Made by a program: the position numbers and the translations under genes. Under the pieces are notes generated by a model that was not told the origin of the DNA, searched no databases, and saw only the letters and a list, made by a program, of their open reading frames with translations. Positions 21,001 to 29,173 of a stretch of DNA of 38,658 nt are shown piece by piece. Numbering within the stretch: position 1 is the stretch's first letter; every line of letters starts with the position of its first letter. This DNA comes from a virus, in the IMG/VR virus record IMGVR_UViG_3300034101_001080, positions 1 to 38,658 of that record. One strand, 5' to 3'.

Positions 21001-23118
21001 ATTCCTAAGTTCCCAAATGAAGATCTAAAAGCTGGATCATTTATAAAGAACGCAGACGGAACAGAAGGTGTTATTACGCGACTTGCTGATAACGGTGAGG
21101 CAACGGTGATCCCTGTTCTTGCTGGTTCAGCGAGTAAGGGGTTTGCTGGACACAAGGCAGCTCAAAAGTTTGTCCGCAACTCACCAGTTACATCTGGTGT
21201 GGCTGGAGACATTGGTCTTCCTCAGCGAGTTGAAATGGAGATCATCCACGCAGGTCGCAAAGAAAGAGACGTTTGGTTTGGGGATGTTCAGGACAAACTT
21301 GACACATTCACGGACAAACTGTTTAATGAAATGTACGGACAGAAATGGGTTAAGACAACTGAGCGTAGCCCTGTGTTCCGCAAGTTTTACTACGAAACAG
21401 TACTTGAACAGATTGGCCGACTGAGCAAAGAAGAAGCCGAAGGTCTAATAGCCAAGTTAAAGCGAAATGCTCAAGAAGCTGGATTTGGTGACGACATCGG
21501 TAAGTACATTGGCAATGCTGAAGCAGCAAAACGATTGATGACCGTCAAGGGGACCGGAAACGTTACGGCTGCACAGCTTGACGATTACGCACGCATAGCT
21601 GCTATCGAAAAGACAAAGGGTCTTCTTTATGATGCCAGCGAAAAGAACAACCTAGAAGACATTCTTCGCATCATTACTCCGTTTGTTTCTGCATGGAGAG
21701 AAGTTCTTGGAACGTACATCGGACTCATGATCGAAGACCCAACCGTGGCTACACGCTTTGGTCGTTTTGCCGGACAGCTAATGAACAGCGACCCGGACAA
21801 AGATGGTCGTGGTTTCTGGTACCGAGATCCACAGACAGATCAGATGTACTTCAAGTTCCCTGCTATTCCTGGGATGCCATCGTGGGTTCTTGACAAGATT
21901 ACCGGAGGATCCGCATTCTTCGAAGCACCGGTATCACAACTTAGTCAAGGTCTTTCGTGGGTCCCTGGACTTGGTCCTATTGCGCAGATCCCTGCATCAT
22001 TCCTACTTCGCAACAGACCAGACACAGACAAGATTGTCCAAGTGTTGATGCCGTACGGAAAGGTTTCTAAATCAGAAACTCTAAGTTCGCTAAACCCTGC
22101 TCCACCGGTTGCAACAAAACTGTACGGTGTTCTTACTAGCTACTTTACGAATAGTGAAGACCAAATGAACACCACGGTGGCTGGTGCGTATATCGAAGTC
22201 TTGCGAGCTAAATACTCGACTGGAGAGTACGACATCAATACAGAGGAGGGGCTCAGGAAACTAAAGAGCGATACTAAGCGTGATGCGCAGAACATAACCA
22301 TCCTTCGCGCTGCACAACAGTTTCTTGGACCAACCTCACCTCAAGTTGGAATGAAGGTCAAGGCTCAGGGAATCGACATCTATGTTGACGAAATGACAAA
22401 AGTATTCCAGAAGATGCAAGAAGAAAACTACGACACAGCTGTTCAAAGATTCCTCAGCGTATTTGGAAACGAAATGGCTTTGTATGTTGGATCAAAGACT
22501 AGGTCTCAGGTTCCAGGTCTTGAGGCATCACGCGAGTTCGGTGAGTGGGAGTTCGAAAACAAAGACCTACTGTCGGGAACTTATAAAGATGTTGCGGCTT
22601 ACTTTGCGCCTGCTGGATCTGAGCTCAACTTTGACGTGTTTAATCGCCAAGTCCAAGAGGGCAAACGAGTAAAGCTCACGGATGATGAGTTGATAGAAAA
22701 CGCACAGAACCGAATTGGATCATCGAAGTTTCGTGCTGCCCGCAAGATGTTCGGACCATTCCCTAACGAAGCACAGAGAGCAAGGCTGGATGCTTATCGC
22801 GCCTCACTCAATGAGCAGTACCCTGGATTCCCTAGGTATGCACAGTTCGAGGTTGGTCAATTCCCCAACCAGATTAAGAAGCTTGGAGATCTTGTTGAAG
22901 ACTCACGCCTTCAGGACAACCCACTAACCCCTGTGTTGCGGGAATACTTGAACACGCGAGAAATCTATTTGGCTCAAGCTGGTGGTAAATCGTTTGAGTC
23001 AAAGAAAGCAACTCCTTCGAGAATGTACATGTACAACTACGGAAACAGGCTTGCTCAGGAAAACCCACAATTTGATAGAATCTGGCAACGATTGCTTATC
23101 CAAGAGGTTGAGGACTAA
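18088..23118 (+). CDS. Giant virion-associated protein, 1676 residues
   Basis: This is the largest gene, about 13 percent of the genome. The protein is mainly helical and soluble, with several Ala/Gly-rich hydrophobic segments: TAIGIGAGELLSN (about 137-150), a FIDFGIALAIPDP segment (about 255-270), WKPLQLATVGYVVRN (about 712-726), ITPFVSAWREVLGTYIG (about 1195-1215), and WVLDKITGG with following Pro/Gly loops (about 1270-1310). Such segments fit a protein that is packed inside the head and injected, or forms a channel through the envelope. It lies between portal and scaffold, joined by TAATG overlaps to the genes around it. Internal core protein of podovirus type is the best guess. A tape measure is less likely because no tail-tube genes follow. 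No enzymatic motif was recognised. Confidence 0.65.
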   Translation: MFRWEDHLDLASREAVSKSALNYANEKARPAIIDPLVTERISYINNRAPWLAPKTQVALAKSYASDFAVDHIAGLSSRELVNNPQQAYAQLKAEPRRYLVSPSAVQARINVGQGKKDQDVDFLDRIYGGLKQTSRVATAIGIGAGELLSNTAALEFESLGPLNSVINPFYTLGREAEGKNQNLKTALESLSLWQLLTDWENQGEGFFISEDQMSRQAEAARQFRGTINGAAFTIGRGAAATTGLDGDKWYNNISGFIDFGIALAIPDPNKYIVKGAKGAIAGVKAAQVASKGGDFAEAFTAAKGIVPLVSQTDATAFAKALQAEAGITKTLEGSSIDVVKWNNFMDNNNVAVSAVKSIIKTTRPEEILERFKGRITIEDAKAFAKAKNADEVKQVLIKQYAIGPRTLSNSIYDINPTITSRPGAFLVQRTPLKRSRLLMHLPERDIVINGDDQQRSASVLNMIKSIRNAGGTDDDVRKFSENAFKNFGAKSSADDQRDAYKVYENAVRVILERNGVGKEVSDLVFERPRYDMQRLRKYMSDRMGVETDNGMMKVYASQLRKHFPDTVYNDMLEKIAETGYEGFGFTRPMQLSELFDRVQTLPDIRELRRLTSNPLIAEAMSKVGVDFKPTKVLTSKVRRLDVREYLDEERAAQINQELQGLYGKTRSNENNLKIGQLKDELDSITTEKKAFRYTGEANMGIAFLDTLQNSIWKPLQLATVGYVVRNAIDAQIRMAFGGASGFLNHPGEYITLMIGETKSASKLMKMAKKAGLDTMEKSILGETLTASSKNLVGDLRREHAELLGLDLRKQGLGASTGGTHLHRTNNWISVSKFDNENYTRGVITQIRLAHEDELRSFVARGRILGMDDEEIMQGLLSIAKQEQNFKNIDGIYRHGVSFKDIKGQEVFGPLVTLRGLDKDALDDWLRNVHLKPVVVDDVDNLAGGLQEMNFMIAFDRVPEFDKAFTKQIDELIPKFPNEDLKAGSFIKNADGTEGVITRLADNGEATVIPVLAGSASKGFAGHKAAQKFVRNSPVTSGVAGDIGLPQRVEMEIIHAGRKERDVWFGDVQDKLDTFTDKLFNEMYGQKWVKTTERSPVFRKFYYETVLEQIGRLSKEEAEGLIAKLKRNAQEAGFGDDIGKYIGNAEAAKRLMTVKGTGNVTAAQLDDYARIAAIEKTKGLLYDASEKNNLEDILRIITPFVSAWREVLGTYIGLMIEDPTVATRFGRFAGQLMNSDPDKDGRGFWYRDPQTDQMYFKFPAIPGMPSWVLDKITGGSAFFEAPVSQLSQGLSWVPGLGPIAQIPASFLLRNRPDTDKIVQVLMPYGKVSKSETLSSLNPAPPVATKLYGVLTSYFTNSEDQMNTTVAGAYIEVLRAKYSTGEYDINTEEGLRKLKSDTKRDAQNITILRAAQQFLGPTSPQVGMKVKAQGIDIYVDEMTKVFQKMQEENYDTAVQRFLSVFGNEMALYVGSKTRSQVPGLEASREFGEWEFENKDLLSGTYKDVAAYFAPAGSELNFDVFNRQVQEGKRVKLTDDELIENAQNRIGSSKFRAARKMFGPFPNEAQRARLDAYRASLNEQYPGFPRYAQFEVGQFPNQIKKLGDLVEDSRLQDNPLTPVLREYLNTREIYLAQAGGKSFESKKATPSRMYMYNYGNRLAQENPQFDRIWQRLLIQEVED

Positions 23119-23999
23119 TGCCTAGGTACACAAATGAAACTAAAGAGGATCAGGGCTCGGGCAAATCATCTTCTGAAATGCTTAAAGATAAAGGTCTTGT
23201 CGAGCAACCAGATGACGGTCTTGGAACCGGCGGCGTAATTCCGAAGACAACTGCAACTACTGGAACAAAGATAGCTCCACCAGTTCCTATTATTCCAGAC
23301 AAGAATGACTTCAATAACGCATCACTAGATGAGCTGATTGATCCATCCTTCAAGGGGCAGAACACCCTGATACGAACCGGGCAGAACACCTGGACTTATT
23401 ATGGACCACAGCTAGTCACAGAAGACGGACACCTGTCTGGTGGAACATACAGCTCAGATGGTTCTGATATTGCGTCTGAGTTCTTTGGCGTTAAGACTGC
23501 AGCAGAACGTCAGACCATGATCGCTACAGCACAGAAACTTGGATTGTTCTACGGTTCAAAGCCAAGTGCAGCAATGCTTGCTGGCACCGGATTGGATGCT
23601 AGCGATCAGCGGGCTGTGCAGGGACTTCTTGACTTTTCTGTTCGACAAAAACGTACATGGCGTGCTGTCGCAGCGGGCATTGCATCTGGTCAAATATCTG
23701 TAGCAGGTGGTGGGGGTGGTCCTAGCTATAGCGTTGTGTCCACAGAAGATGCAATGGATGCAGTACGTGAAGAGTTCTTTAGGGTTCTCAAGCGCCCTCC
23801 GACTCCGGCGGAAGCTCGGCAGGCAGCTCTGAGTATTCAGCAGGCAGAACGCTCTCGTGCTTCTGGTGGTTCAATGGACCCAACGTCTCTTGGTGTTGCA
23901 GCTAGGTCACAGGCAGAGAAGGCGGCCCCTGGTGAGTTTGCAGCCAATGCTGCTGGAAGCGCTATGACAAGAATCTTCGCACTACTTGGTGGTCAATAA
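23118..23999 (+). CDS. Virion-associated hypothetical protein, 293 residues
   Basis: This gene starts with a TAATG overlap on the stop of the giant gene. The first 60 residues are polar and disordered. The central part is helical with a SEFFGVKTAAERQTMIATAQKLG segment, and the C-terminal part has a helical repeat (DAMDAVREEFFRVLKRPPTPAEARQAALSIQ) of the type seen in structural proteins. This type of segment recurs in the next two genes, so the three may be distant relatives or a functional set acting with the giant protein. No catalytic motif was found. Function is inferred from position only. Confidence 0.6.
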   Translation: MPRYTNETKEDQGSGKSSSEMLKDKGLVEQPDDGLGTGGVIPKTTATTGTKIAPPVPIIPDKNDFNNASLDELIDPSFKGQNTLIRTGQNTWTYYGPQLVTEDGHLSGGTYSSDGSDIASEFFGVKTAAERQTMIATAQKLGLFYGSKPSAAMLAGTGLDASDQRAVQGLLDFSVRQKRTWRAVAAGIASGQISVAGGGGGPSYSVVSTEDAMDAVREEFFRVLKRPPTPAEARQAALSIQQAERSRASGGSMDPTSLGVAARSQAEKAAPGEFAANAAGSAMTRIFALLGGQ

Positions 24000-24943
24000 T
24001 GGCACCTAAACAAAAACCAGAAACAAAATCAAAGCAAGACTGGAAGGCGACATTCATTGCCAAGTATCCGCAGTTTGCAAAGATACTTGATGGTGGTGCC
24101 GGAGAAGCAGAGGCCCGCAACGTATTTGGAGACGACATCATTGACTTGATTCTTGATGTTGCAAACAACCCAAAGCAATATGACTTCACAACCCAAGCTG
24201 GTATCGAGGCGTTTGACGCAAAGGTATATGCGACCAAGTACTACAATGAAACATCAAACGCAGCAAAGTTATTTGATGCACTCACCGAGGGTGAGCGGAT
24301 GGATAGGGTTCAGACGAACCGTGTCAAGATTGCATCTGAATACGGAGATCTTGGTCTAACAAAGACTGAACTTGACAGTATTGCTGCAACTGTTAGCCGT
24401 CGTGGTCTTGCTGGTATTGCTGCATCTCAATACATCAACACGGTTGTGGGTTCTCGTGGTCGCGGCAAGCAAGATCTATTGGAAAGCGCCGATGCTGCTG
24501 CGTTAAAAAAAGTTGCAGATGCTTATGGATACAAGCCAGCCGATCTTGACGACCAGATCCTTGCAGCAATTCAGGGCAAAGAGTACGACGGGGAGTTGCT
24601 CACGGCTGACAGTTTCAAGAAAAAAGGAATTGCTTTAGCCAAGGCCGCGCACTTCCAGCTTTCTCCACAGCTCGATGCAGGACTAACCCTACAGGAAATC
24701 TTTTCTCCATACCGAGACCTAGCCTCACGAGTACTTGAAGTTGCGCCAGATTCAATTGACTTCAATGACCCAAAGTACAGCATTGCATTTGGTACAAAAG
24801 ACAAGCCGTCCATGAGCCTGAACGAGTGGATGGAAACTCTTAAGTCAGATCCTAAGTACGGTTACGACAAGACATCTCAAGCAAAGAACGACGCTAGGGC
24901 AATGGTTATGTCCATGGCCAAAGCATTCGGGAAGGTTCAGTAA
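23999..24943 (+). CDS. Virion-associated hypothetical protein, 314 residues
   Basis: This protein starts with a basic stretch (KQKPETKSKQDWKATFIAKYP) and is helical throughout. Helical pieces such as YPQFAKILDGGAGEAEARNVFG and an AAALKKVADAYGYKP segment alternate with short loops. A conserved-looking FGTKDKPSMSLNEWMETLKS stretch lies near the C-terminus. It is joined to its neighbours by TAATG overlaps, so all three genes from 23118 to 26013 are likely made in fixed ratio with the 1676-residue protein. No membrane segment or enzyme motif was seen. An internal or core component of the virion is the best inference. Confidence 0.6.
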   Translation: MAPKQKPETKSKQDWKATFIAKYPQFAKILDGGAGEAEARNVFGDDIIDLILDVANNPKQYDFTTQAGIEAFDAKVYATKYYNETSNAAKLFDALTEGERMDRVQTNRVKIASEYGDLGLTKTELDSIAATVSRRGLAGIAASQYINTVVGSRGRGKQDLLESADAAALKKVADAYGYKPADLDDQILAAIQGKEYDGELLTADSFKKKGIALAKAAHFQLSPQLDAGLTLQEIFSPYRDLASRVLEVAPDSIDFNDPKYSIAFGTKDKPSMSLNEWMETLKSDPKYGYDKTSQAKNDARAMVMSMAKAFGKVQ

Positions 24944-26013
24944 TGGCAACGCCTGAAGAAATTAGCAATCTTTATTCACAAGTTGGATCACGTATTACTG
25001 GAGCTGGCCAGACCTACATTGATGGCATTTACTCCAGCTTTCAAGCTGGAACAATTACATCGCAGCAGGCTGCCGATGCTCTCAACAACATGCTTCGTCA
25101 AGCCAATTACGGATACACCGGAATGGAGGGAAGCAGCATTGAGTTTGATCCATCCGGAGTCCCAAACGCGGGGTCGGCTAAAGAAATACTTCGCACGGGT
25201 TTGGCTTCATACGGGTTAGATAGTTTGTATGACGCAATCTGGACCAAGTACACCCGTGGTGAGGTTGATCCAAGCAACTCTGATGCATTCATCTATTCTC
25301 TGAAAGAAGAGCCTGCATACAAACAGCGCTTCGCAGCTAACGAGATCCGTAGGGCTAAAGGTTTGCCGGAACTATTGCCATCCACCTACCTGTCAATGGA
25401 GCAGGAATACAAGAACGTAATGTCGTTCAATGGTTTGCCTCAAGGTTTCTACTCAGACCGTGATCAGCTGGACAAGCTGATCGGTGGAGACGTGTCGGTT
25501 AACGAACTTAACAACAGGCTTCGTGACGCTTACCGTGTAGTCAAGGACGCTCCGGCTGACGTGACTGAAAAGCTAAAGACAATGTACGGACTAAGCGATG
25601 GCGACATCCTTGCTTACTTTATTGACCCAGAGAAGGCTCGTCCGATGATGACTTCTGGTGAATACAAGATCCAGGCACAGGCAGCATTGACTGCAGCTCA
25701 GGCCGAGCGTCAGGCTGGCCTTACAGTTGGTAGACAGTTCTCTGAGGATGTTGCCCGTCGTGGCTTAACACAAGCACAGCAGACAGCAGGATTTGAAAGC
25801 GTTGCTGGAATGCGCGAACTTCGTCGTGCAGCAGAAACAGAAGCAGGTCTAACCCAGGAACAAATAGCTGGCGCCGCACTTAACACAGATGCTGAAGCAA
25901 AGCGCAGACTCGATGAACTCAAGCGACAAAAAGTTGCTGGACTTTCCGGTGGTGGATCATTCACACAACGTCAAGTTGGTGGAGCAATTCAGTCCGGTTT
26001 AGGAAGCGTGTGA
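24943..26013 (+). CDS. Virion-associated hypothetical protein, 356 residues
   Basis: This is the last of the set that follows the giant gene. The N-terminal part is helical (EEISNLYSQVGSRITGAGQTY). The middle has FIYSLKEEPAYKQRFAANEI, and a long charged helix covers about residues 240-335 (alanine/glutamate/arginine-rich, ending RRLDELKRQKVAGLSGGG), suggesting a coiled coil. The C-terminus is Gly/Gln-rich. It ends with TGA at 26011-26013, which overlaps a candidate promoter for the scaffold and capsid genes. Likely a core protein or assembly factor. No family was recognised. Confidence 0.6.
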   Translation: MATPEEISNLYSQVGSRITGAGQTYIDGIYSSFQAGTITSQQAADALNNMLRQANYGYTGMEGSSIEFDPSGVPNAGSAKEILRTGLASYGLDSLYDAIWTKYTRGEVDPSNSDAFIYSLKEEPAYKQRFAANEIRRAKGLPELLPSTYLSMEQEYKNVMSFNGLPQGFYSDRDQLDKLIGGDVSVNELNNRLRDAYRVVKDAPADVTEKLKTMYGLSDGDILAYFIDPEKARPMMTSGEYKIQAQAALTAAQAERQAGLTVGRQFSEDVARRGLTQAQQTAGFESVAGMRELRRAAETEAGLTQEQIAGAALNTDAEAKRRLDELKRQKVAGLSGGGSFTQRQVGGAIQSGLGSV

Positions 26014-26123
26014 TATAGTTTTAACAGTTCCACTAGGAACTAACCATTGGAAAATCCCCCGGTTTCAATGTGCACTTAGGGGTGAATTAAGTTAAGCAGC
26101 CGTTTGGTTCCTCCAACCAAGCG
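26011..26123 (+). promoter_or_regulatory. Candidate capsid-operon promoter and two stem-loops
   Basis: An extended -10, TGATATAGT (26011-26019), overlaps the stop of the preceding gene. There is no clear -35, but extended -10 promoters do not need one. A stem-loop AGTTCC/GGAACT (26026-26031/26036-26041) and a second one, CGTTTGGTT/AACCAAGCG (26101-26109/26115-26123, 9 bp with one G-T), lie in the leader. The second ends about ten bases before AAGGAG of the scaffold gene and may regulate translation. Confidence 0.4.
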
Positions 26124-26142
26124 TGGGCAGAAGGAGTGGGTC

Positions 26143-26613
26143 ATGTCAGAACAAGGCTTCTACGAAGAAGAGGACGTTCAAGACCAAGTGCAGCAACCTC
26201 GAGATCCAGTCAGGTCACACCTGAAGAAACTGGAACAAGAGAACAAAGAACTTCGACAGCTGAAAGCAGATGCTGAAGCAGCCAAGAGGAAGTTAGCTTT
26301 CGTGGAAGCAGGCGTAGACCTGTCAAGCCCGGTAGCTGAATACTTCGTCAAAGGCTACGACGGTGAAATCTCTGCTGAAGCCATCAAGTCTGCAGCTTCC
26401 AAACTTAATCTCACACCGCAAAGTGCACCAGCACCTCAGCAGGTAGCGCCAGCAGAACAGCAGGCGTGGAGCCGAATGGGGAACGCAGCCCGAGTAGGTG
26501 ATGCAGGTGAGCCAGAAGTTGATTTTGCTTCACGAATCTCAAACGCCAAATCTGAACGAGAAGTGATGGAATTACTGGCCCAGGCGCGAGCCAACCAAAC
26601 CAACATCATCTAA
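26143..26613 (+). CDS. Capsid scaffold protein
   Basis: The product is a 156-residue, highly charged protein directly upstream of the major capsid gene, the classic place and type of a scaffold. Residues about 20-70 form a coiled coil (HLKKLEQENKELRQLKADAE), followed by a helix at about 65-90, a Pro/Gln/Ala-rich linker, and a short C-terminal helix (SEREVMELLAQARANQ). Scaffold C-termini usually bind the capsid protein. ATG 26143 is fixed by AAGGAG seven bases upstream. A longer in-frame start at 26104 lies within a stem-loop and is rejected. Confidence 0.8.
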   Translation: MSEQGFYEEEDVQDQVQQPRDPVRSHLKKLEQENKELRQLKADAEAAKRKLAFVEAGVDLSSPVAEYFVKGYDGEISAEAIKSAASKLNLTPQSAPAPQQVAPAEQQAWSRMGNAARVGDAGEPEVDFASRISNAKSEREVMELLAQARANQTNII

Positions 26614-26634
26614 CTCAATTAAGGAACTAATAAC

Positions 26635-27606
26635 ATGGCAGGCGAAACAACAACCTCGTCACTGTCCGTAGATCAAATTGCGTTTGACCGTCTTGCATAC
26701 TTCGCATTGCGTTCAGAGCTTTTGTTCGATCAGGCAGCTGACGTACAACCAGTAGCACAGGCAATGCCTGGAAGCGCTGTAACCTTCACTATCTTCAACG
26801 ACATCGCAGCAGCGACCAGCACGTTGAACGAAGTGACCGACGTAACTCCTACTGCCCTTTCGGACAGCCAGAAGACCGTCACCCTTGCAGAATACGGCAA
26901 CGCCGTAGTGACCACAGCTAAGCTCCGTGGCACCGCGTTCTTGGACGTAGACGCTGCAGCAGCAAACGTAATCGGCTACAACGCCGGTGACTCAATGGAC
27001 AAAGTTGTGTCGGCAGTTCTTGCTGCAGGCGACAACGTAGCTTACGCAACTGGTGGTGCTTCGGCTCCTTCATCACGCGTTGGCATGGCTGTTGACGACT
27101 TGCTGGTAGCAAACGACATTCGCAAGCAGGTAGCTGCATTGCGTAAGGCCAACGTTCCAACCTTCAATGGTTCGTACATCGGCTTCATCCACCCAGACGT
27201 TTCGTACGACTTCCGTTCGGCAACCGACGCATCAGCATGGCGTACGCCAGCTAACTACGTTGACCCAACCGGGATCTACAACGGCGAAATCGGCCTCTTC
27301 GAATCAGTACGATTCATTGAGACCCCACGCGCACCAATCTTCGAAAACGCTTTCAACGGCGCTGGAGCAACTGGTACGGGTGACTCGTATGCAACTCTTA
27401 TCATGGGTCGTCAGGCTCTTGCTAAGGCGTTCAGCACACAGGATGGAAACGGCGCAATGCCAAAGGTTGTTCGCGGCAACGTGACCGACTTGCTCATGCG
27501 CTTGATGCCAATTGGTTGGTACTGGCTCGGTGGCTACGGCCGCTTCCGCGAAGCATCATTGCGTCGCATTGAGTCAGCATCGTCAATCGGTGTAAACGCA
27601 AGCTAA
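26635..27606 (+). CDS. Major capsid protein (N4-gp56 type)
   Basis: The 323-residue product has the order and feel of the N4-gp56 family of HK97-fold capsid proteins: an N-terminal region up to about residue 45, a beta strand with AMPGSAVTFTIFNDI, a helical spine around residues 110-135 (AAAANVIGYNAGDSMDKVVS), a GSYIGFIHPDVSYDFR segment near residue 180, and a C-terminal stretch with MPIGWYWLGGYGRFRE. ATG 26635 follows AAGGAACTAATAAC. The gene appears richer in GAC, AAC and GCA codons than its neighbours, as expected for an abundant protein, judged by eye. A terminator (27634-27666) ends the transcript. Confidence 0.9.
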   Translation: MAGETTTSSLSVDQIAFDRLAYFALRSELLFDQAADVQPVAQAMPGSAVTFTIFNDIAAATSTLNEVTDVTPTALSDSQKTVTLAEYGNAVVTTAKLRGTAFLDVDAAAANVIGYNAGDSMDKVVSAVLAAGDNVAYATGGASAPSSRVGMAVDDLLVANDIRKQVAALRKANVPTFNGSYIGFIHPDVSYDFRSATDASAWRTPANYVDPTGIYNGEIGLFESVRFIETPRAPIFENAFNGAGATGTGDSYATLIMGRQALAKAFSTQDGNGAMPKVVRGNVTDLLMRLMPIGWYWLGGYGRFREASLRRIESASSIGVNAS

Positions 27607-27633
27607 GCAGCTAACTACATAGCTGTAAGCAGC

Positions 27634-27666
27634 AAGCCCCTCCGACCTGAAAAGCGGGGGGGCTTT
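27634..27666 (+). terminator. Intrinsic terminator after the major capsid gene
   Basis: AAGCCCCTCCG (27634-27644) pairs with CGGGGGGGCTT (27655-27665), 11 bp with one G-T, across a 10-base loop. The right arm runs into a short T run (27664-27666). It lies 28 bases after the capsid stop. The stem is GC-rich and stable, the clearest terminator in the window. Confidence 0.85.
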
Positions 27667-27674
27667 GCTATACT
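27666..27674 (+). promoter_or_regulatory. Candidate promoter for tail genes
   Basis: TGCTATACT is an extended -10 (TGC followed by TATACT) directly downstream of the capsid terminator. No -35 is seen. It would restart transcription for the tail genes, with the next ATG at 27695 and AGGAG at 27687-27691. It is the counterpart of the element at 26011. Confidence 0.4.
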
Positions 27675-27694
27675 AATTAAGAACTAGGAGTCAT

Positions 27695-28063
27695 ATGTCA
27701 ATTTCAAACTACGCAGAACTTAAGTTGCTTGAGCATGTCACAGGCAAAACTTCATTTACCATGCCATCGAATGTGTACTTAAAATTGCACACTGGTGACC
27801 CAGGTGAAGACTGCACATCAAACGCAGCAACAGAAGCTACACGCAAGATCACAGCTTGGGCTACTGCATCAGCTGGTGCGATTGCAACTAGCGCAACTGT
27901 TGAGTGGACGAACGTTTCAACAACCGAGACCTACACTCATTGGTCAATGTGGGATGCATCAACATCGGGCAACCCATTGTGGAATGGTGCACTGTCTGCA
28001 TCTGCTGCTGTGACCGCTGGTGACACTTTCCAAATCACATCACTTACGCTGTCTCTCGACTAG
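27695..28063 (+). CDS. Small virion protein (head fibre or minor tail type), 122 residues
   Basis: The sequence contains VYLKLHTGDPGEDCTSNAAT near residue 27, then WATASAGAIATSATVEW and THWSMWDASTSGNPLWNG. This is a recurring pattern of small beta-rich phage virion proteins (strand, TGDPGE turn, then a strand with a W-x-x-W-D-A-S turn) often annotated as head-fibre or minor tail protein. It is the first gene after the capsid terminator. AGGAG precedes the start. Whether it decorates the capsid or belongs to the tail cannot be decided. A beta-sandwich is expected. Confidence 0.75.
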   Translation: MSISNYAELKLLEHVTGKTSFTMPSNVYLKLHTGDPGEDCTSNAATEATRKITAWATASAGAIATSATVEWTNVSTTETYTHWSMWDASTSGNPLWNGALSASAAVTAGDTFQITSLTLSLD

Positions 28064-28081
28064 TAGGTAGGGGAATCCCCT

Positions 28082-29173
28082 ATGGCTGCTTTTCAGAGCA
28101 CGCTCACAGATTTTTCATCTGCATATAGACCAGCAACTGGTCTTTACTTTGGCGCACCAATCTGGCAGTTAACTGCTAGTGGATCTGGTGTTGGATCAGC
28201 AACATCAGTTTCGTTTGCAACTAAAGCAAAGCAAGGAACTGGATCTGGTGCCGGATCTGCTGTTGCTATTGGTGTACGAATTGTTGGAAGAACAGCTACT
28301 GGATCCGCAATAGGTGCACAAGTTGCCGTAATCTCTGGCCCAACGCAGTTAAGGCTTGGTGCTGTAACAGACTTCTCATTCCCATTCCTTAACGGTGGAC
28401 GCTTCTACCTTGGACCTGCTTACTATCTGAGAACAGCCTCTGGAAGTGGAGTAGGATCTCAATCAGCAACCTCAATACATGTTGTTGTTCGTTCTGCAAC
28501 TGGATCCGGATCTGCCGGGGCATCAACAAGCACGGATCTTGAAATACTCTTTAGGTCCGCAACTGGATCCGGAACATCATCCAGTGAAGCCGACCCATTC
28601 TTGTTTGTTATTCGACAGGCTAATGGATCTGGTGCCGGAACATCTTCTGCAGTATTCAGGCGTGAACGACTGCGCGCAGCTACCGGTACAGGAACTGGAG
28701 CAGCAACCGCTACAAGGCTTGTAAAGAATCTTAGGTCGGCAACTGGATCCGGAGTTGGCTCAGCTGTTGCCATACGACTCGTTCGTACAATTAGAACCGC
28801 TACTGCTTCTGGAGTTGGAACTGCCTCATCTGTATCCATCGAGCTACTCCCAAGAACTGCTAGCGCATCTGGGACTGGATCAACTGTTGGAAATGCAACA
28901 TGGTCAAAGTCGAGAATCTTCCGTGTTCCAAACACAACTAATTATTCGTGGGCAGAACTTTATGGTGACAATCAGGCAGACAGATTGTTTGCGCATGTTC
29001 CACCAGGGGTTCGTGCGGAGAACCTGTACCGTTTGCCAGATGGATCGTATACAATCAATGACCCTGGACATGGACGTTCAACAAGGGCTTACCTTGGTGG
29101 ACACAACATATTCCTTGATGACACAGAAGTGGCAGAGCTGACTGCAGCTGGATACGGAGCGTACATATCGTGA
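28082..29173 (+). CDS. Repeat-rich fibre protein with conserved C-terminal domain
   Basis: The product is 363 residues. From residue 30 to about 275 it carries about ten copies of a 20-residue unit of the form ATGSGxGSAxAxxLxxxxR. The N-terminal opening (LTDFSSAYRPATGLYFGAPIW) is repeated in the middle as VTDFSFPFLNGGRFYLGPAYY, so the repeat block consists of two modules. The C-terminal 80 residues form a distinct domain starting SRIFRVPNTTNYSWAELYG. The repeats should form an elongated beta structure, as expected of a fibre or spike stalk. The DNA repeats would favour length variation by recombination. Confidence 0.75.
   Translation: MAAFQSTLTDFSSAYRPATGLYFGAPIWQLTASGSGVGSATSVSFATKAKQGTGSGAGSAVAIGVRIVGRTATGSAIGAQVAVISGPTQLRLGAVTDFSFPFLNGGRFYLGPAYYLRTASGSGVGSQSATSIHVVVRSATGSGSAGASTSTDLEILFRSATGSGTSSSEADPFLFVIRQANGSGAGTSSAVFRRERLRAATGTGTGAATATRLVKNLRSATGSGVGSAVAIRLVRTIRTATASGVGTASSVSIELLPRTASASGTGSTVGNATWSKSRIFRVPNTTNYSWAELYGDNQADRLFAHVPPGVRAENLYRLPDGSYTINDPGHGRSTRAYLGGHNIFLDDTEVAELTAAGYGAYIS
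28172..28901 (+). repeat. Imperfect tandem repeats in the fibre gene
   Basis: A unit of about 60 bases recurs with a nearly fixed core, GCAACTGGATCCGGA (for example at about 28497, 28559 and 28739) and variants such as GCTACTGGATCCGCA. Copies vary in the second half. Two copies are separated by the inserted 90-base module start around 28345-28440. Confidence 0.8.

Noticed and set aside
18088-23118. Tape-measure protein of a long-tailed phage
   Set aside because: It lies before the capsid gene, and no tail tube or assembly-chaperone frameshift genes follow. A virion-internal protein of a short-tailed phage fits better.
28459-28935. Open frame of 158 residues on the - strand
   Set aside because: It is the antisense of the fibre repeats, without start signals or recognised domain.
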